From NCBI RefSeq assembly GCF_023065955.2, contig NW_026623056.1:85311256-85375255 (forward strand): a stretch of DNA of 64,000 nucleotides, read 5' to 3'. A program made the position numbers and the translations under genes. The stretch is from Ursus arctos (Eukaryota > Chordata > Mammalia > Carnivora > Ursidae). Below, piece after piece: positions 34,250-45,050 of this stretch (position 1 is its first letter; each line of letters begins with the position of its first letter). The notes beneath the pieces are model-generated. The model was given only the letters and a program-made list of their open reading frames with translations, searched no databases and had not been told where the DNA came from.

Positions 34250-35290
34250 TGAAAAAAAAGTGTAAATGTATGAGGTTAAAACGAAGATATAAAAGACAGA
34301 ATACAATTCAATAAGTAGAACAAGATACTACGGACCAAAGAAAAGTTGCAAATTTTAATAATAACCAAATAGAGGGGTGCCTGAGTAGCTCAATTGGTTA
34401 AGCATCCAACGCTTGATTTTGGCTCAGATCATGATCTCAGAGTTGTGAGATCGAGCCCCACGTCGGGCGCTCTGATGAGCAAGGAGTCTGCTTGAGATTC
34501 TTTCTCTCCCTTTCCCTCTGCCCCTCCGCACCGATCGTGCTTTCTCTCTCTGTGTAAAAAAAATAAATAAATACGAAGAATAACCAAATAGAATTTCTAG
34601 AAATAATAAAAGAAGACATTAAAATTAAAACCCAATGGATGGGTTAATCAATGAATTAGACAAAGCTGATAAAGAATTAGTGAACTGAAAGTCAATACTG
34701 AGGAAATTATACAGCATGAATCACAGACAGATAAAGGGATAAAAAGAAGGTAAGCTAGAGATGTGGTGGATAGAATAAGAACAGTTAGAATGAATCTAGT
34801 AGGAATTCCAGAAAGATCAAATAGAATAAGGAAGTTGTAATATTCGAGGAGGCAATGGTGAAGAATTTTTCAAAATTGTTGAGAGATATGAGTCCTTACG
34901 TTAAATAAACCCAATTCAAATGAAAAGGTTATTGGCATTTTAACTAAACAGAGTGAAACTGGAAAGCATGGAGGACAAAGACAGAATGGTTAAACAAACA
35001 GAAATACACGTACAAATTAACAGCAGTTAGATTATGGAGAACTTCTGGTCAGCAACAATAAAGGCAAGAAGAAAATGGAATAATGGCTTTAAATGGCTGA
35101 GAGATATTTTCAGACAAAAAAACGTTGAGAGAGTTTATACTTCTAAATCTGTACTGAAAGAACCATTAAAACCTGGTTTGTATAGAGAAGGAAATTGAAC
35201 CCAGAAGGATGTGAGGAGAAAATAAAACAATAGTGGATGACGACATTTGCAAACATACAGATATCTCTAATAAACATGGGCTATAAGTAA
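34250..35290 (+). mobile_element. HAL1/L1 ORF1-type sequence, sense
   Basis: CAGAAAGATCAAATAGAATAAG near 34810, AATATTCGAGGAGGCAATGG near 34839, then AACAGCAGTTAGATTATGGAG and GGAATAATGGCTTTAAATGGCTGAG near 35075 match, in order, the RNA-binding and C-terminal parts of L1-type ORF1. Heavily mutated with no usable frame. The lack of following ORF2 sequence suggests a HAL1 element, but that is an inference. A Can-SINE sits in it at 34374-34578. Confidence 0.6.
34374..34578 (+). mobile_element. Can-SINE, plus strand
   Basis: GGGTGCCTGAGTAGCTCAATTGG head, TTGATTTTGGCTCAG, and a TAAATAAATAC tail. Exact 14-bp duplication at 34360-34373 and 34579-34592. Confidence 0.96.
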
Positions 35291-35600
35291 AGCAATAATA
35301 CTGACTAGTTTTTATATAAAAGCAAGAAAAAATAGACTATTATACCACAACATCATAGGCTAATAAGGGTCATTACAGTTAAAACCTTCTAAGGCTCTTA
35401 TATTTGGGGGAAGAAGGGTGGAGATGCAAATAAAATGTAGACTTCATTATGTCAAGTTTATGGGTTAAAAGTGTGTGACTACTAAAGATGGAAATAAAAC
35501 ACATGCTTTCCAAAGAAGGAAATGAAGTAAATCGTGGGAGGGAAGGGGGTATCAGGAACACTTTTAAAAAACCAATCAGCTAGAAGTAAAGAAAGCATAT
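35291..35600. other. Unassigned AT-rich sequence
   Basis: May belong to the 3' part of the HAL1-like element but I cannot show it. Confidence 0.35.
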
Positions 35601-35603
35601 TTT

Positions 35604-35618
35604 GTCCTTTCAAAATTT

Positions 35619-35665
<47 letters not shown>

Positions 35666-35829
35666 TCTGAGAGAGAGAGAGAGCACAAGTAGTGGGAGCT
35701 GCAGGCAGAGGGAGAAGCAGGATCCTCACTGAGCAAGGATCCTGATGCAGGACTCCATCCCAGGACCCTGGGATCATGACCTGAACCAAAGGCCAACGCT
35801 TAACTGACTGAGCCACCCAGATATCTTGA
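35604..35829 (-). mobile_element. Can-SINE, minus strand, expanded (TTTA)n tail
   Basis: The tail (35617-35667 on plus) is a run of about 13 TTTA units. Body typical (GCACAAGTAGTGGGAGCTGC, CCTGATGCAGGACTCC). GAAAGCATAT at 35591 and GAAAGCATAA at 35830 look like the start of a duplication. Confidence 0.95.
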
Positions 35830-35839
35830 GAAAGCATAA

Positions 35840-36241
35840 TATAAAAAAAGAAAGTCTTTGTTTGTATAGATTGTGACTTTCTGTTCTGTATCACTCTTGG
35901 GGCCTTTTTACTTTTATAGAACCCCCCTTAATATCTCCTGTAGGGCTGGTTTCATGGTTACGAAATTGGTCAATGACTGGCGATTCTGGAAGGTCTTTAT
36001 CTCTCCATCAATTCTGAATGACAGCCTTGCTGGATAAAGGATCCTTGGCTGCATGTTTTTCTCTGAAAGAGCTTTAAAAATGCCCCTCCAACCCTTTCTC
36101 TCATTCCAGGTCTGTGTAGACAGGTCTGACGTAATTCTGATATCTTTGCCTTGGTACATAAGAAATTTCTTTGCCCTGGCCGCTTTCGATACTGTATCCT
36201 TGGATCTAATATTTGCAAATTGCACTATGACTTGACGTCTG
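35840..36241 (-). mobile_element. L1 ORF1 C-terminal end, inverted
   Basis: On the minus strand an unbroken frame runs from the breakpoint at 36241 to a stop at 35914, about 109 codons. It holds the L1 ORF1p C-terminal domain landmarks: VQFANIRSK, YQGKDIRITSDLS, QPRILYPARLSFRIDGEIK and KPALQEIL. Sequence after the stop to 35840 fits the region between ORF1 and ORF2. It abuts a sense L1 3' end at 36242, as happens in 5'-inverted insertions. The protein would be truncated and lacks the coiled coil and most of the RRM. Confidence 0.85.
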
Positions 36242-36715
36242 GATTAAGAAGCTGTGGTCCATATATACAATGGAATATTACTCAGCTATCAAAAAGAACG
36301 ATTTCTCAACATTTGCTGCAACATGGACGGCACTGGAGGAGATTATGCTAAGTGAAATAAGTCAAGCAGAGAAAGACAACTATCATATGATTTCTCTCAT
36401 CTATGGAACATAAGAACTAGGAAGATCGGTAGGAGAAGGAAGGGATAAAGAAAGGGGGGTAATCAGAAGGGGGAATGAAGCATGAGAGACTATGGACTCT
36501 GAGAAACAAACTGAGGGCTTCCGAGGGGAGGGGGATGGGGGAATGGGATGGGGGAATGGTGATGGGTGGTAAGGAGGGCACGTATTACATGGTGCACTGG
36601 GTGTTATACGCAACTAATGAATCATCAAACTTTACACAAAAAACCAGGGATGTACTGTATGGTGACTAACATAATATAATAAAAAAATATTATAAAATAA
36701 AAAAAGAAAAAAAAG
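36242..36715 (+). mobile_element. Carnivore L1 3' end with poly(A), sense
   Basis: Starts GGATTAAGAAGCTGTGGTCC, passes GGAATATTACTCAGC, GAAATAAGTCAAGCAGAG, CATGAGAGACTATGGACTCTG, GAGGGCACGTATTACATGG and TGTACTGTATGGTGACTAAC, then an A-rich tail. Well kept, so fairly young. Confidence 0.95.
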
Positions 36716-36719
36716 AAAA

Positions 36720-36959
36720 GTATATACCACAAATTTCAACACCTGTCCATATGGAAAGAGAGCAAATTAGACCCTTATCTTACAGCACATGACTAAAACT
36801 GTGGAACAGAATAATGATGTCTTAGAAAAGCAACAAAAGAACACAAACAAAAAGGGAAAAGTTTGATGAAATTGACTCTATCATAATTAAAGCTGCTGTG
36901 TATCAAAAGACACTCTTAAGAATTGGAAATAACAGGCAAAGACTTGGAGGAAGTATTAC
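36720..36959 (+). mobile_element. Old L1 ORF2 fragment, sense (part 1)
   Basis: CCATATGGAAAGAGAGCAAATTAGACCCTTATC near 36748 and AGCTGCTGTGTATCAAAAGACAC near 36889 are L1 ORF2 3' boxes. The element resumes after 37533. Confidence 0.7.
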
Positions 36960-37533
36960 TGTCTCTGTGCCTGAACGACTTTTCCAAAGACAGCTGCCAT
37001 GAAATATCCCGTCTCAGACGTCCTATTTACAATGATGTTGACTATTCTCCTGGAGTGGCAGAGTTTGCAACCCCTCCCCTTGAACCTGGGTGAGACTTTG
37101 TGTCTGCGTTGACCAGTAGAATACACTGAAAGTGAGGCTATGTCAACTCTGAGGCAAGGTCATTAAAAAACAAAACAAAAATCAGGCACTTCTGCTTTGA
37201 CCTCCTCTGAGGCTTGTGCTCAGAACCTCACCGTTGTGTCTCAAGGAAGCCCAGGACACATGGGAGCTGTAGGTAGACGGCCCCACTGAACTTTCCAGCT
37301 GAGATCCTAATCAACAGCTAGCAGTAGCCACTGTAGGTGAGCGAATGAGCTTCAGTTGACTCCAGCCCCAGCCACCATCTGACTTGCAGCTGCTTGAAAG
37401 ATGCCAAGTGAGCATGACCTGATCGAGCCTAGTCAATCCACAAAGCCATAAGAGATAGTAATAAAGTTACCGATGGTGTTTGAAGTTACTAAGTTTGGGG
37501 TGATTTGTTAAGTGGCAATATGTAATTGACACA
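36960..37533 (+). mobile_element. MLT1-like MaLR LTR, sense
   Basis: Begins TGTCTCTGTG, has CCCTTGAACCTGGGTGAGAC near 37077, GACCAGTAGAATACACTG, a GTAATAAAG signal near 37459 and ends in GTTACTAAGTTTGGGGTGATTTG...ATTGACACA. It sits inside an old L1, hence arrived later. About 570 bp with no internal sequence: a solo LTR. Confidence 0.75.
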
Positions 37534-37560
37534 CTATCCAAAATCAAAAAGAAACCGACA

Positions 37561-37655
37561 CTAATGACGTACTGTATGGTGACTAACATAAAAACAAAAC
37601 AAAACAAAACGGTAACCCAAATAAAACATTACAAACAAAACAAAACAAAAAACAG
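37561..37655 (+). mobile_element. Severely truncated L1 3' tail
   Basis: CTAATGACGTACTGTATGGTGACTAACATA is the last 30 bases of the carnivore L1, nearly identical to the end of the 36242 copy, followed by an AAAAC-rich tail up to about 37655. It interrupts older L1 ORF2 sequence. Confidence 0.8.
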
Positions 37656-37850
37656 GCAACCCAAAAGGAAAATGGGCAAAGATTATGAATAAGCAACGGA
37701 TGCAAGAGGAAGTCTGGGTAGACAACAAACACACAGAAAGATGCTCATCCTCATATTATATATCCGAGAAATCATGTGTACACAAATTAAAACAACAACG
37801 TAAAAACATTTCCACCCATCTTTTTGTCAAATTCTTTTGTAAAATTCTTT
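37656..37850 (+). mobile_element. Old L1 ORF2 fragment, sense (part 2)
   Basis: GGAAAATGGGCAAAGATTATG, AGATGCTCATCCTCATATTATA and ATGTGTACACAAATTAAAACAAC are the L1 ORF2 boxes that should follow part 1. Frame destroyed. Confidence 0.7.
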
Positions 37851-37884
37851 CAATACCAAATGTGGAGAGAAAAAGCCGACAGTG

Positions 37885-38075
37885 ATAGTTTCAGACTGCT
37901 GAGTATCCAATTCCAGCTCCATACACAAATTGCATGGCCCTGGGCAAATCAGAGAAAATTTATGTGCTTCAATCTCCTCATCTGCAAAATGGGTTTTTGC
38001 CTGGGATTGTTGTGAAAATTGGATTCATGTAATTTGAAGACCCTGATATATGTACTTGATACATGTAACTTGAAG
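37885..38075 (+). mobile_element. MIR SINE, sense
   Basis: CATGGCCCTGGGCAAATCAG near 37933 and CAATCTCCTCATCTGCAAAATGGG near 37970 are MIR core boxes; a GTTGTGAAAATTGGATTCATGTAA follows. Confidence 0.85.
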
Positions 38076-38844
38076 AACAGTCCCTGCCAGGGGAAGGAGT
38101 GAATCAATGTTTATGACGATGGCAATGATAGGAAACTAGAAGTCTTAGGCAGTTCTCATTAAACCAGCAGAGTCATGATTTAGAGCGCCATTTGTTAATT
38201 CTCTTGTTAACCTGTAGATGTCAATACTATTCAACTGATGTATTCCACTTGTAGGGATGTAACACACGGGAGTGCCAGTGTGTCTGCATTAGAAGACGAA
38301 TGCACATATTTTCATTATGGCCTCATTTTCTAATTGCAACTAGTGGACATCACCTGGGAGTGCTTAGAGTGATTCAGAAAAGTATAGTAACAGGCTCTGG
38401 TCCAGCATCTAAGCCATGGAACCTCCAACGTTGAGGATAACATTCCATTACTGGAGCAGATGATTCAGTCTGATCCGTAGAGGATATGGGGTGGAGCAGA
38501 ATGAAACGTGCATGATTTAGCATTCTACCAGAAATGTCATCTATTGTCGGAAGAGAGTATGGGATATAATGGTAGCAGAGCGCCAAGACCCAGTATGGGC
38601 AACAGAGCTAACAGAGGGCGCTAACACAAGGTTGATGGTAATAGGATGGTTGGCCCTATCCTAGAGTGTTATGCATCCATATGCCCTGGCTTGGACATAC
38701 ATTTGTACAAATGAACAGTTGACTTATATTTTTACAGAAAGACGGATAAACCATACATGTGAATCATCATGGAATAGCACTTAGAAGCTCCAGCTTTATA
38801 CCTGTCCTCTACTCCAAAGCATAAGGTGAAGGAGCCCTAGCCAG
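38076..38844. other. Mostly unique; possible MER5-like trace
   Basis: GTGGACATCACCTGGGAGTGC near 38343 resembles an antisense MER5A start, but the rest is unconvincing. No exon supported. Confidence 0.35.
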
Positions 38845-38935
38845 GGTGATGGGTCCAGATTTAGTTCTGGTTTCATCAGTAACTAACAGTGCCATCACTT
38901 AGCCTCTCTGAGTCTGAGTTTCCTTATTGTTAGGG
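38845..38935 (+). mobile_element. MIR fragment, sense
   Basis: TAGCCTCTCTGAGTCTGAGTTTCC near 38901 is a MIR core. Confidence 0.6.
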
Positions 38936-39019
38936 AAAAAAAAAGGAAGAGAAAGGGGAAAAATCAAGCAAGATCTCAATGCATGGGGGACACAGAAGAA
39001 AAAGAATTGGACATGAAGT

Positions 39020-39180
39020 ATAACATCTGGAGTCAAAATTCCAGCCATACCACTTAAGTAGTTAAGCTTCCTTGGACAGAGTTCCAGGAAGCAGAATCTT
39101 AATGAATCAGCATCCATGTCTATAAATTGGAACTCATCATATCTTCTTTTAAGGGGTGTCATGAAACTCAGATGGCACAA
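39020..39180 (+). mobile_element. Possible MIR, sense
   Basis: ATCTGGAGTCAAAATTCCAGCC near 39028 and ATGTCTATAAATTGGAACTC near 39117 give a diverged MIR outline. Confidence 0.4.
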
Positions 39181-39200
39181 TTGTTGTTACAACAACAATT
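39179..39200. repeat. Perfect 9-bp-arm inverted repeat
   Basis: AATTGTTGT, a TACA loop, then ACAACAATT. Short enough to arise by chance, though its arms are perfect. Confidence 0.8.
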
Positions 39201-41129
39201 TGTTACAAACTCTAAGCTCAGTGGCAAAATGTAGTATTCTACTTGCTAAAGAATCCTTGGATCTCTGTGATCTAGTAATTCTGTATAGCGTAGCTTAGAT
39301 ATCAGAAAGATCAACAGATCTGGAGATGATTTAATACGACCCTAGATCTCCCATTATAAAATTTACATAGCCCTTTTTTTGTTGTTGTTTGCATAATAAA
39401 TCCTGGCATTAGTCATTGGTCTTTGAAGACAAGCTATTAAAGCAATAGAATTCTTAATTAATTTAGTGCAGAGTTTATCAGTTCTGTGTACACAGCTTAC
39501 TCAGAACCCACTACATCACTCGAGTGTGGGGTTGGATAAAGTCAGCTCCCATGGAATAAACCTTATCTCATGCTTTGCAGTTTCCAGAAGCAATTCTTCC
39601 TAAGTTGGAGATTTGTTATCTGCTGGCTCCTTCGTAATGCGTTTCCTGGAATAGGTCATGAGTAGTTGAGTCAAAGCTTCTACAGAATTAGCTCAGTTCT
39701 GATACAAAAGGGTCACTCTGCTACCATGAGACTCACAAGAATCTGAGTGCATATGTCAATTAAACCTCAAGTGTCCAGAAAGAGACGGCACACGTTATCA
39801 TGAAAAGAACAATTTTAAAGCATTCTCTACATTTAAAACAACTATAGAGCCAGAAGCATTATACATGGTTTGTAATAGAGAAAAGAAAATACTTAAATAC
39901 TTATTATTCCCATACGATTATTTTCCATTGTTCATGTTTCCTTCCAGTTTCCATCCATGTGCAAATCTAGCTTTATGTAGTAGATTAAGAACGTAAAATG
40001 CCTCAAAGCTTTTACATATCCTCACATACCATTTCACAAAGAAAAATGATATCCTACCACTTTCTTATTGCAAGGAAATTGACAGGGGAGAAGACCTTCA
40101 ATTCATTCTAAACACTTGAACAAACTCTCCATGTCTGAAAACACCTGTGCCCCATCTGTTACTCTGCCCCTCCTCTGTCTTCTTTAACGCTTCACAGCAG
40201 AATATTCTGTATAGAAAAAGTTAAGCTAGGATTCTTAGGGAGAGTATTTCCCATTACTAGTTTTGCTAAGAATAAATAAAAGGCGGAGTATGATGGTTTC
40301 CTTACTGTGTCTGTCCTACATCACCCACCCCAGGCCTTCTTCCACCCTGGCCCCCATGCTCCCCAGAAGAACACACCTCCCTCTCTACCAAGCCAAGACA
40401 GCATCAGGGCAAGTCCCTCATTTGCTGTTCCCTCCATATCTACACCGCTCTTAACTCTCCTCCTCCAGAAGACATACCATGTTAGTAGATAACCTTTTCA
40501 CCTGGGCCCTTTCGCTTACTTCTTTCTCCTCCTTTGGGCCTTTTCCCAGCAGTTACTTCCTCTTGCCTGTATTTCCATTCCATGCCTGATGCTGCTTCTG
40601 GCTCCTTATCTTCAGCTTATAAGCACGGTCACTCTTCTCCATATTCTATGCATATTTTACGTCTATGACATGTGTATGTGTGTGTGCACATTGGTGTATT
40701 TCACACCTTCAAGTTATCTTCTTTTCTTCTTACTGCTTCCACATTTTTCAAAAACATCCAAATCCCTCCCTGCTTTGGACCCCTTCCCTAGCATTCCACT
40801 GAGGTGACCCTCTAAGGGACCACCTATAACATGACTCTTGCCAAGTCTCAAGATCTATTTTCAGCCATCATTTGCCTGGGAACCTCTGGGACATTTTCTC
40901 CCCAGTGTTGCAAAACCATTGTTTCCTGCTCTTCACCAGCTTCTGCTCTTGCAAGTCTCTTTATCTTTGGTTTCCTAAGCTCAGAACACGCTAAGCCATC
41001 CTCTTATCTCGCCACTGATCCTGACTTTCTTTGGCTCATTTCTCTTCTCGTTTCCATTTTCAAAGTTTGCAAGAGCCTCACTGGCATCGTCCTTTTCTCT
41101 ATTCATTTCCTTCGAAAGTAATATTCAAG
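39201..41129. other. Unique sequence, no gene seen
   Basis: No clear repeat. 40590-41129 is pyrimidine-rich on plus and may be diverged L2 sequence upstream of the next entry. Frames up to 96 codons lack domains. Confidence 0.4.
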
Positions 41130-42072
41130 TTCATGGCTTCAGCTATGGCTTCCCTATGGATAATGCTTACATCTATTTCCAAAGTCTTGAACCCTCTCCT
41201 AAGGTCAAGGGCAGATTTTCAGCTGGTGTCCCCACTATTCACTAGCGCTTCAGGTTTAACCTGTTCCAAAGTTGATTTTGTCTTTTCCCTAACCAGCCCC
41301 AGCTCTTAATGTCCATCCTCATTTCAGTAATAACTCTTGGCCTCCCTGTCACTCAGGGCTAAAACCTTAGAGAAATCTTTCATTCTTTCCCTTTTGGCCC
41401 CTATATCCAATCAAATGTCAAATCTTGATTCTACCTAAAGATTATGCATTTTCTTCCTGACACTGACTTAGGTTGCCATCCCCAATCTGTTCTGCTCGAA
41501 TCACATTTCAAATGACTCTCGGATTAACTTTCAGCACACGAATCATGTATCTTCACTAAAAATGTTCAATGACACCCCCAACTGTTTACAGAATCAAATC
41601 CAATCTCCTCAATTCAGCAAAGACTTCCATGACTCTCCTTCCAGCTACATCTTAGCATCGTGTTTCCCACAACCCCCTTCCTTACCATCAAACTCTTCTT
41701 CCTTGTGGCCAGGGATGTTCCTCCATTGCCATGATTCCAACACAGTTCTTCTGCTGGAAAGCCCCACGCTCCATTTCCACAGGTATAATTTCTTCATGTC
41801 TTTAAAGGTCAGCTTGAATAATTCCTGTCCTTTCAAAGTGTTTCCCAGTCTTCTCAGCTGATTGTAGCCTCCCCTTCCTTCACATCCCACATCATTCTTC
41901 TATCGCCATTACTGGGCCCAACTATATTTTATGTTCATGAATGCATCTATTTTTTCCCTGGACTGGATTAGAAGGCCCGGGAAACAAAGATTGTACTTGA
42001 TTCACATGTAAAGGCCCCTTGCAGTGCCCCAGCTCTGTGCCTTGCATTCAGTAGGTACTCAATAAATGTGCA
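41130..42072 (+). mobile_element. Long L2 LINE, 3' half, sense
   Basis: AAAATGTTCAATGACACCCCC near 41558, AGAATCAAATCCAATCTCCTC near 41590, AAGACTTCCATGACTCTCC near 41621 and the 3' end GCCTTGCATTCAGTAGGTACTCAATAAATG near 42040 follow the L2 order. This is the longest L2 in the window (about 940 bp). The region would encode the end of the L2 reverse transcriptase protein, but the frame is broken by many changes. Confidence 0.8.
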
Positions 42073-42092
42073 CGTACATCTATCAGTCTATG

Positions 42093-42310
42093 CAGTGGTG
42101 GCTAAGAGTCAGGCTTCCAAGTCAAAACCAGAGTCATGGGATTCTGGTCAAATTCACTCATGCTCTGTAGGCTTCCTCCTACACATCTGTAAAATGCAAA
42201 CGATAGCTGCGCTACCTTAGACAGCAGCGTGAGAATTACGTGGGAAATGCCTATAAAACCCTTAACGCAGCACTTGGCACATGGTATGCCGTACTATTCA
42301 TGTTTATCAT
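42093..42310 (+). mobile_element. MIR SINE, sense
   Basis: GCAGTGGTGGCTAAGAGTCAGGC, CACATCTGTAAAATGC, GTGAGAATTACGTGGG and GCAGCACTTGGCACATGG are present in consensus order; near full length. Confidence 0.9.
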
Positions 42311-42319
42311 AAGGCCATC

Positions 42320-42680
42320 GAGATAGTTACTCCACTTATTTGAGTCCAAAATGGTACTGCTTTTTCTAGACAACTAAGTTACAGGTATTAACGGCTTCGA
42401 AGAATGTGCATTACATTTGACCCCGCCGTTCCATTTCTGGGAATTTATTTTAAAGAAATCATGAAGCTAAATGCAAAGATAATCATGAGATAAAAATGTG
42501 CATAATGCCTAAAACAGCTTCATTTCTAAGCAAATTATGACCCATTCATAAGACGAGACACAAGGAAGCTGTTATACTAGCCTCAGGAGAAAATATTCAC
42601 AATACATTGTAAAAAGCAAAGCATGGGGCAAAAACATTTGTATCATAAAACCCTCTTCTTTGGTAAAAAGGAACACATGT
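42320..42680 (+). mobile_element. Old L1 3' ORF2 end, sense
   Basis: GACCCCGCCGTTCCATTTCTGGGAATTTATT near 42420 is a conserved L1M box; AATGTGCATAATGCC and TAAAAAGCAAAGCATGGGG follow. Confidence 0.7.
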
Positions 42681-43701
42681 AACTAGGATTTGTGTGTGAG
42701 TGTGCAAATATGTCTGGATATTTAGATGAAAGTTTTGACAGAGGAGCTGTATCGTGTCAAGTAATATTTTTCCTATATTATTTTTTTTTCCGTTTCAAAT
42801 TTTCTGTTTTATACTTGGAACATATATATTTTTGGCAACCAGATACAAATGTTATCGACTACTCCTATCCCCTTGATCTCCCATTATGCTTGGGAATAAA
42901 TACGAAACACTCCTGAATGGCTCAACTCCCAGGGCCTTGCAAGAAGAATACGTCCGTCCTCCCTCAAGGTTAATTCTGTTTCATTTGGATTGAGGGCAAA
43001 ACAAATTTCGGTTGATTAATCCAAACCAAGGGACGTCCAGGCAAACATCACGGGACGAAACACTTCAGAGCGCTTTTTAAAGCTGAAGTTTAGTAAGTTA
43101 AGACACTTTCGGTCCGAGCCAGGGTTCTGGAGTGTGTTAAGGCAGGTGCTTCCTGTTGGTTGTTCCTGTTGGTTACTGGTTGTCCTGGGTGGTTCCAAAA
43201 CAGCACAGCAGCACTTTGGTGAAAAGCACCCCAAGCACCACAATAGAGAGAGATCTGGACTCAGCCGTACTGGGAGTGTTCAAGGTCATGTCCGGAAATG
43301 GGGAGTTCTTTGAGCTTTTAACGATTTCAAGAGGGCAGGGGAGGAGGGGCATACAGAGGGAGGACAGCAAGTTGACATTTGTACAAAACATGTATTACTC
43401 TTGGTTATCAAATCAAATTGATCAGTAGAATTTCAGTTAAAAAATAAGAAGACCTGAAAGGAAGTAGTTACTAGAATTCCTTGCTATGTATGTACAGATC
43501 ACACTACTTTTGAAATACGAGATATTTTAAAATCCTGACTTGAGAGGCCATGTGTATCTGGACAGAGTTATCATCTTGGATGTGCAAATAAGTTAGCTGA
43601 CAAGTGGCCTGGAAGATGGTGACATGTCGTGCTCGCTCCCTGCCCCCGCCCCCCCCCCCCCCCCACACACATAACAGATAGAAATGTTCCTCTTCTTGCA
43701 G
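42681..43701. other. Unique sequence upstream of the candidate exon
   Basis: No repeat identified beyond a 13-bp tandem pair (43150-43162 and 43163-43174) and a C16 run at 43649-43664. If 43702-43817 is an exon, this is intron; its end holds the pyrimidine tract. Confidence 0.4.
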
Positions 43702-43817
43702 GAGCTCTGCAGGAAGGAAAACTGAACCCAAAGCAACAAGTTGAACAAGCAGCTACGAAAATGCAAGCACAACTATTAGGCGAAATGCAATTCAGGGGCC
43801 TGCTCAGTAATGGATAA
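43702..43817 (+). CDS. Candidate terminal coding exon of an unrecognised gene
   Basis: A pyrimidine-rich GTTCCTCTTCTTGCAG acceptor ends at 43701, and a second CAG at 43710-43712 could also serve. Reading from 43702 (two bases completing a split codon) gives about 37 residues and TAA at 43815-43817. The peptide has motifs EGKLNPKQQ, VEQAATKMQAQLL, GEMQFR and ends GLLSNG. It is rich in Q, E, K and A with leucines spaced as in an amphipathic helix, unlike the biased or Pro/Ser/Cys-rich chance frames around it. No signal peptide or membrane segment. It stands in repeat-free sequence. No upstream exon of the same frame was found within the window, and no AATAAA lies close behind. I do not recognise the protein. 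It could still be a chance frame; comparison with other mammals would settle it. Confidence 0.35.
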
Positions 43818-44974
43818 TCACTGCATCCTGTATCCTGTCTCTAGCGATGGTTAATGCATGAGAACTACGAGGGGGAAAACCCAAACCCTACCGCTTGCAA
43901 TAATGTAATTCTGATGTGAGAACTGATATGCTTTCCTGACCTCAGCGATGAGCGTATGTCGTTTGTCAAGCATTAGATTTAATTACCCTTATTTATTTAC
44001 GGATCCGGCCTTCCTGGCCATGATGGCCCCTTCTCAACACACAACAAAAGCAAGCAGATGACCAGTTTTTGGAAAAAACAACTCAAAACCCCGGTTGAAG
44101 ATGTCTCCAGTTTAGCACCATCACCCATGACAGATGCCCTGATGTTGCCTTGGTGATAACGTGGGAGGGTAGCCTTGCTTTTAAAATGCACCCCACCGCC
44201 TGGCTTCCTTGGGGGAGGTCAGGAAAAAGGAAGTGGTTGGGACCACAATGGACAAGTGGGCACCTGTGGTCCTGATCGGAGAGTTGATGCACGGGCGCCC
44301 ACTGCCCACGAGCCTCAAAGGCAAAAGGAAGCGAGGCCACGAGCAGGGAGCTCTGACATCATGTTCTGTGCATGCACTTCTTGTTCCTCTTGAGCACTGG
44401 GAAATGAGAAAGGGGCATGTGAATTGAACCCCTGAAAGATCGACTTTTAAGTGCTTTTTTCCCTGGAGGACATAAGATGGAGAGGAGGAGAGACGTGTTC
44501 CTGTGTTGGGGGCAGGGGCCGGGGTGGTTAGCCACCAGGAGGCATTTAAAAAATGATTGCTCGTCCCTGGGATCTGAGTGATGTTAGGGAAACAAGAAGG
44601 CTGAATGGCCAACGGAACACAGAACCCTACACCATACCTGTATGTGGGACCATCTCAGATGTCAGAGGAAGGCGTCAGGGACACTTAATTAAAGAATCAA
44701 ACCAGGATTCTCAAATTGCTTTTCCACTTCCACTTTATCCTGTTGTTTTTTTCTTTTTCAACTCTAAAATACTCAATTTTAATTACACTAAAACTAATAG
44801 GGAACATTTCTACTGCTAAAAGCTTAAATTTTTTTTGTCTTAATTATTTTAGCTCCAAACACAACTAAAATAACTTCAGTTTTAAGTGATTTTAAAATGA
44901 TGTGCTCATGGTTGGTCTTGAGGTTGGCCTTTTATTTGGGGAAATGTCAATAATCTATATTTTGAATGAACTTT
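43818..44974. other. Unique sequence after the candidate exon
   Basis: No recognised repeat. It would be 3' untranslated sequence in part if the exon is real. Overlapping frames near 44083-44612 on both strands, up to 143 codons, have no domain. Confidence 0.4.
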
Positions 44975-45050
44975 TCAGCAGCCCCACACAATGTGACTAA
45001 CATACAGTAGGCACCGAATGCATGTTTCTAGAATGAATCAATGAATGATC
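44975..45050 (+). mobile_element. L2 3'-terminal tail, sense
   Basis: ACATACAGTAGGCACCGAATGCATG near 45000 and GAATGAATCAATGAATG close an L2-type 3' end. Confidence 0.6.

Noticed and set aside
35914..36241. Open minus-strand frame with real protein homology (L1 ORF1p)
   Set aside because: Kept as a transposon fragment, not as a host gene: it has lost its N-terminal half and its promoter.
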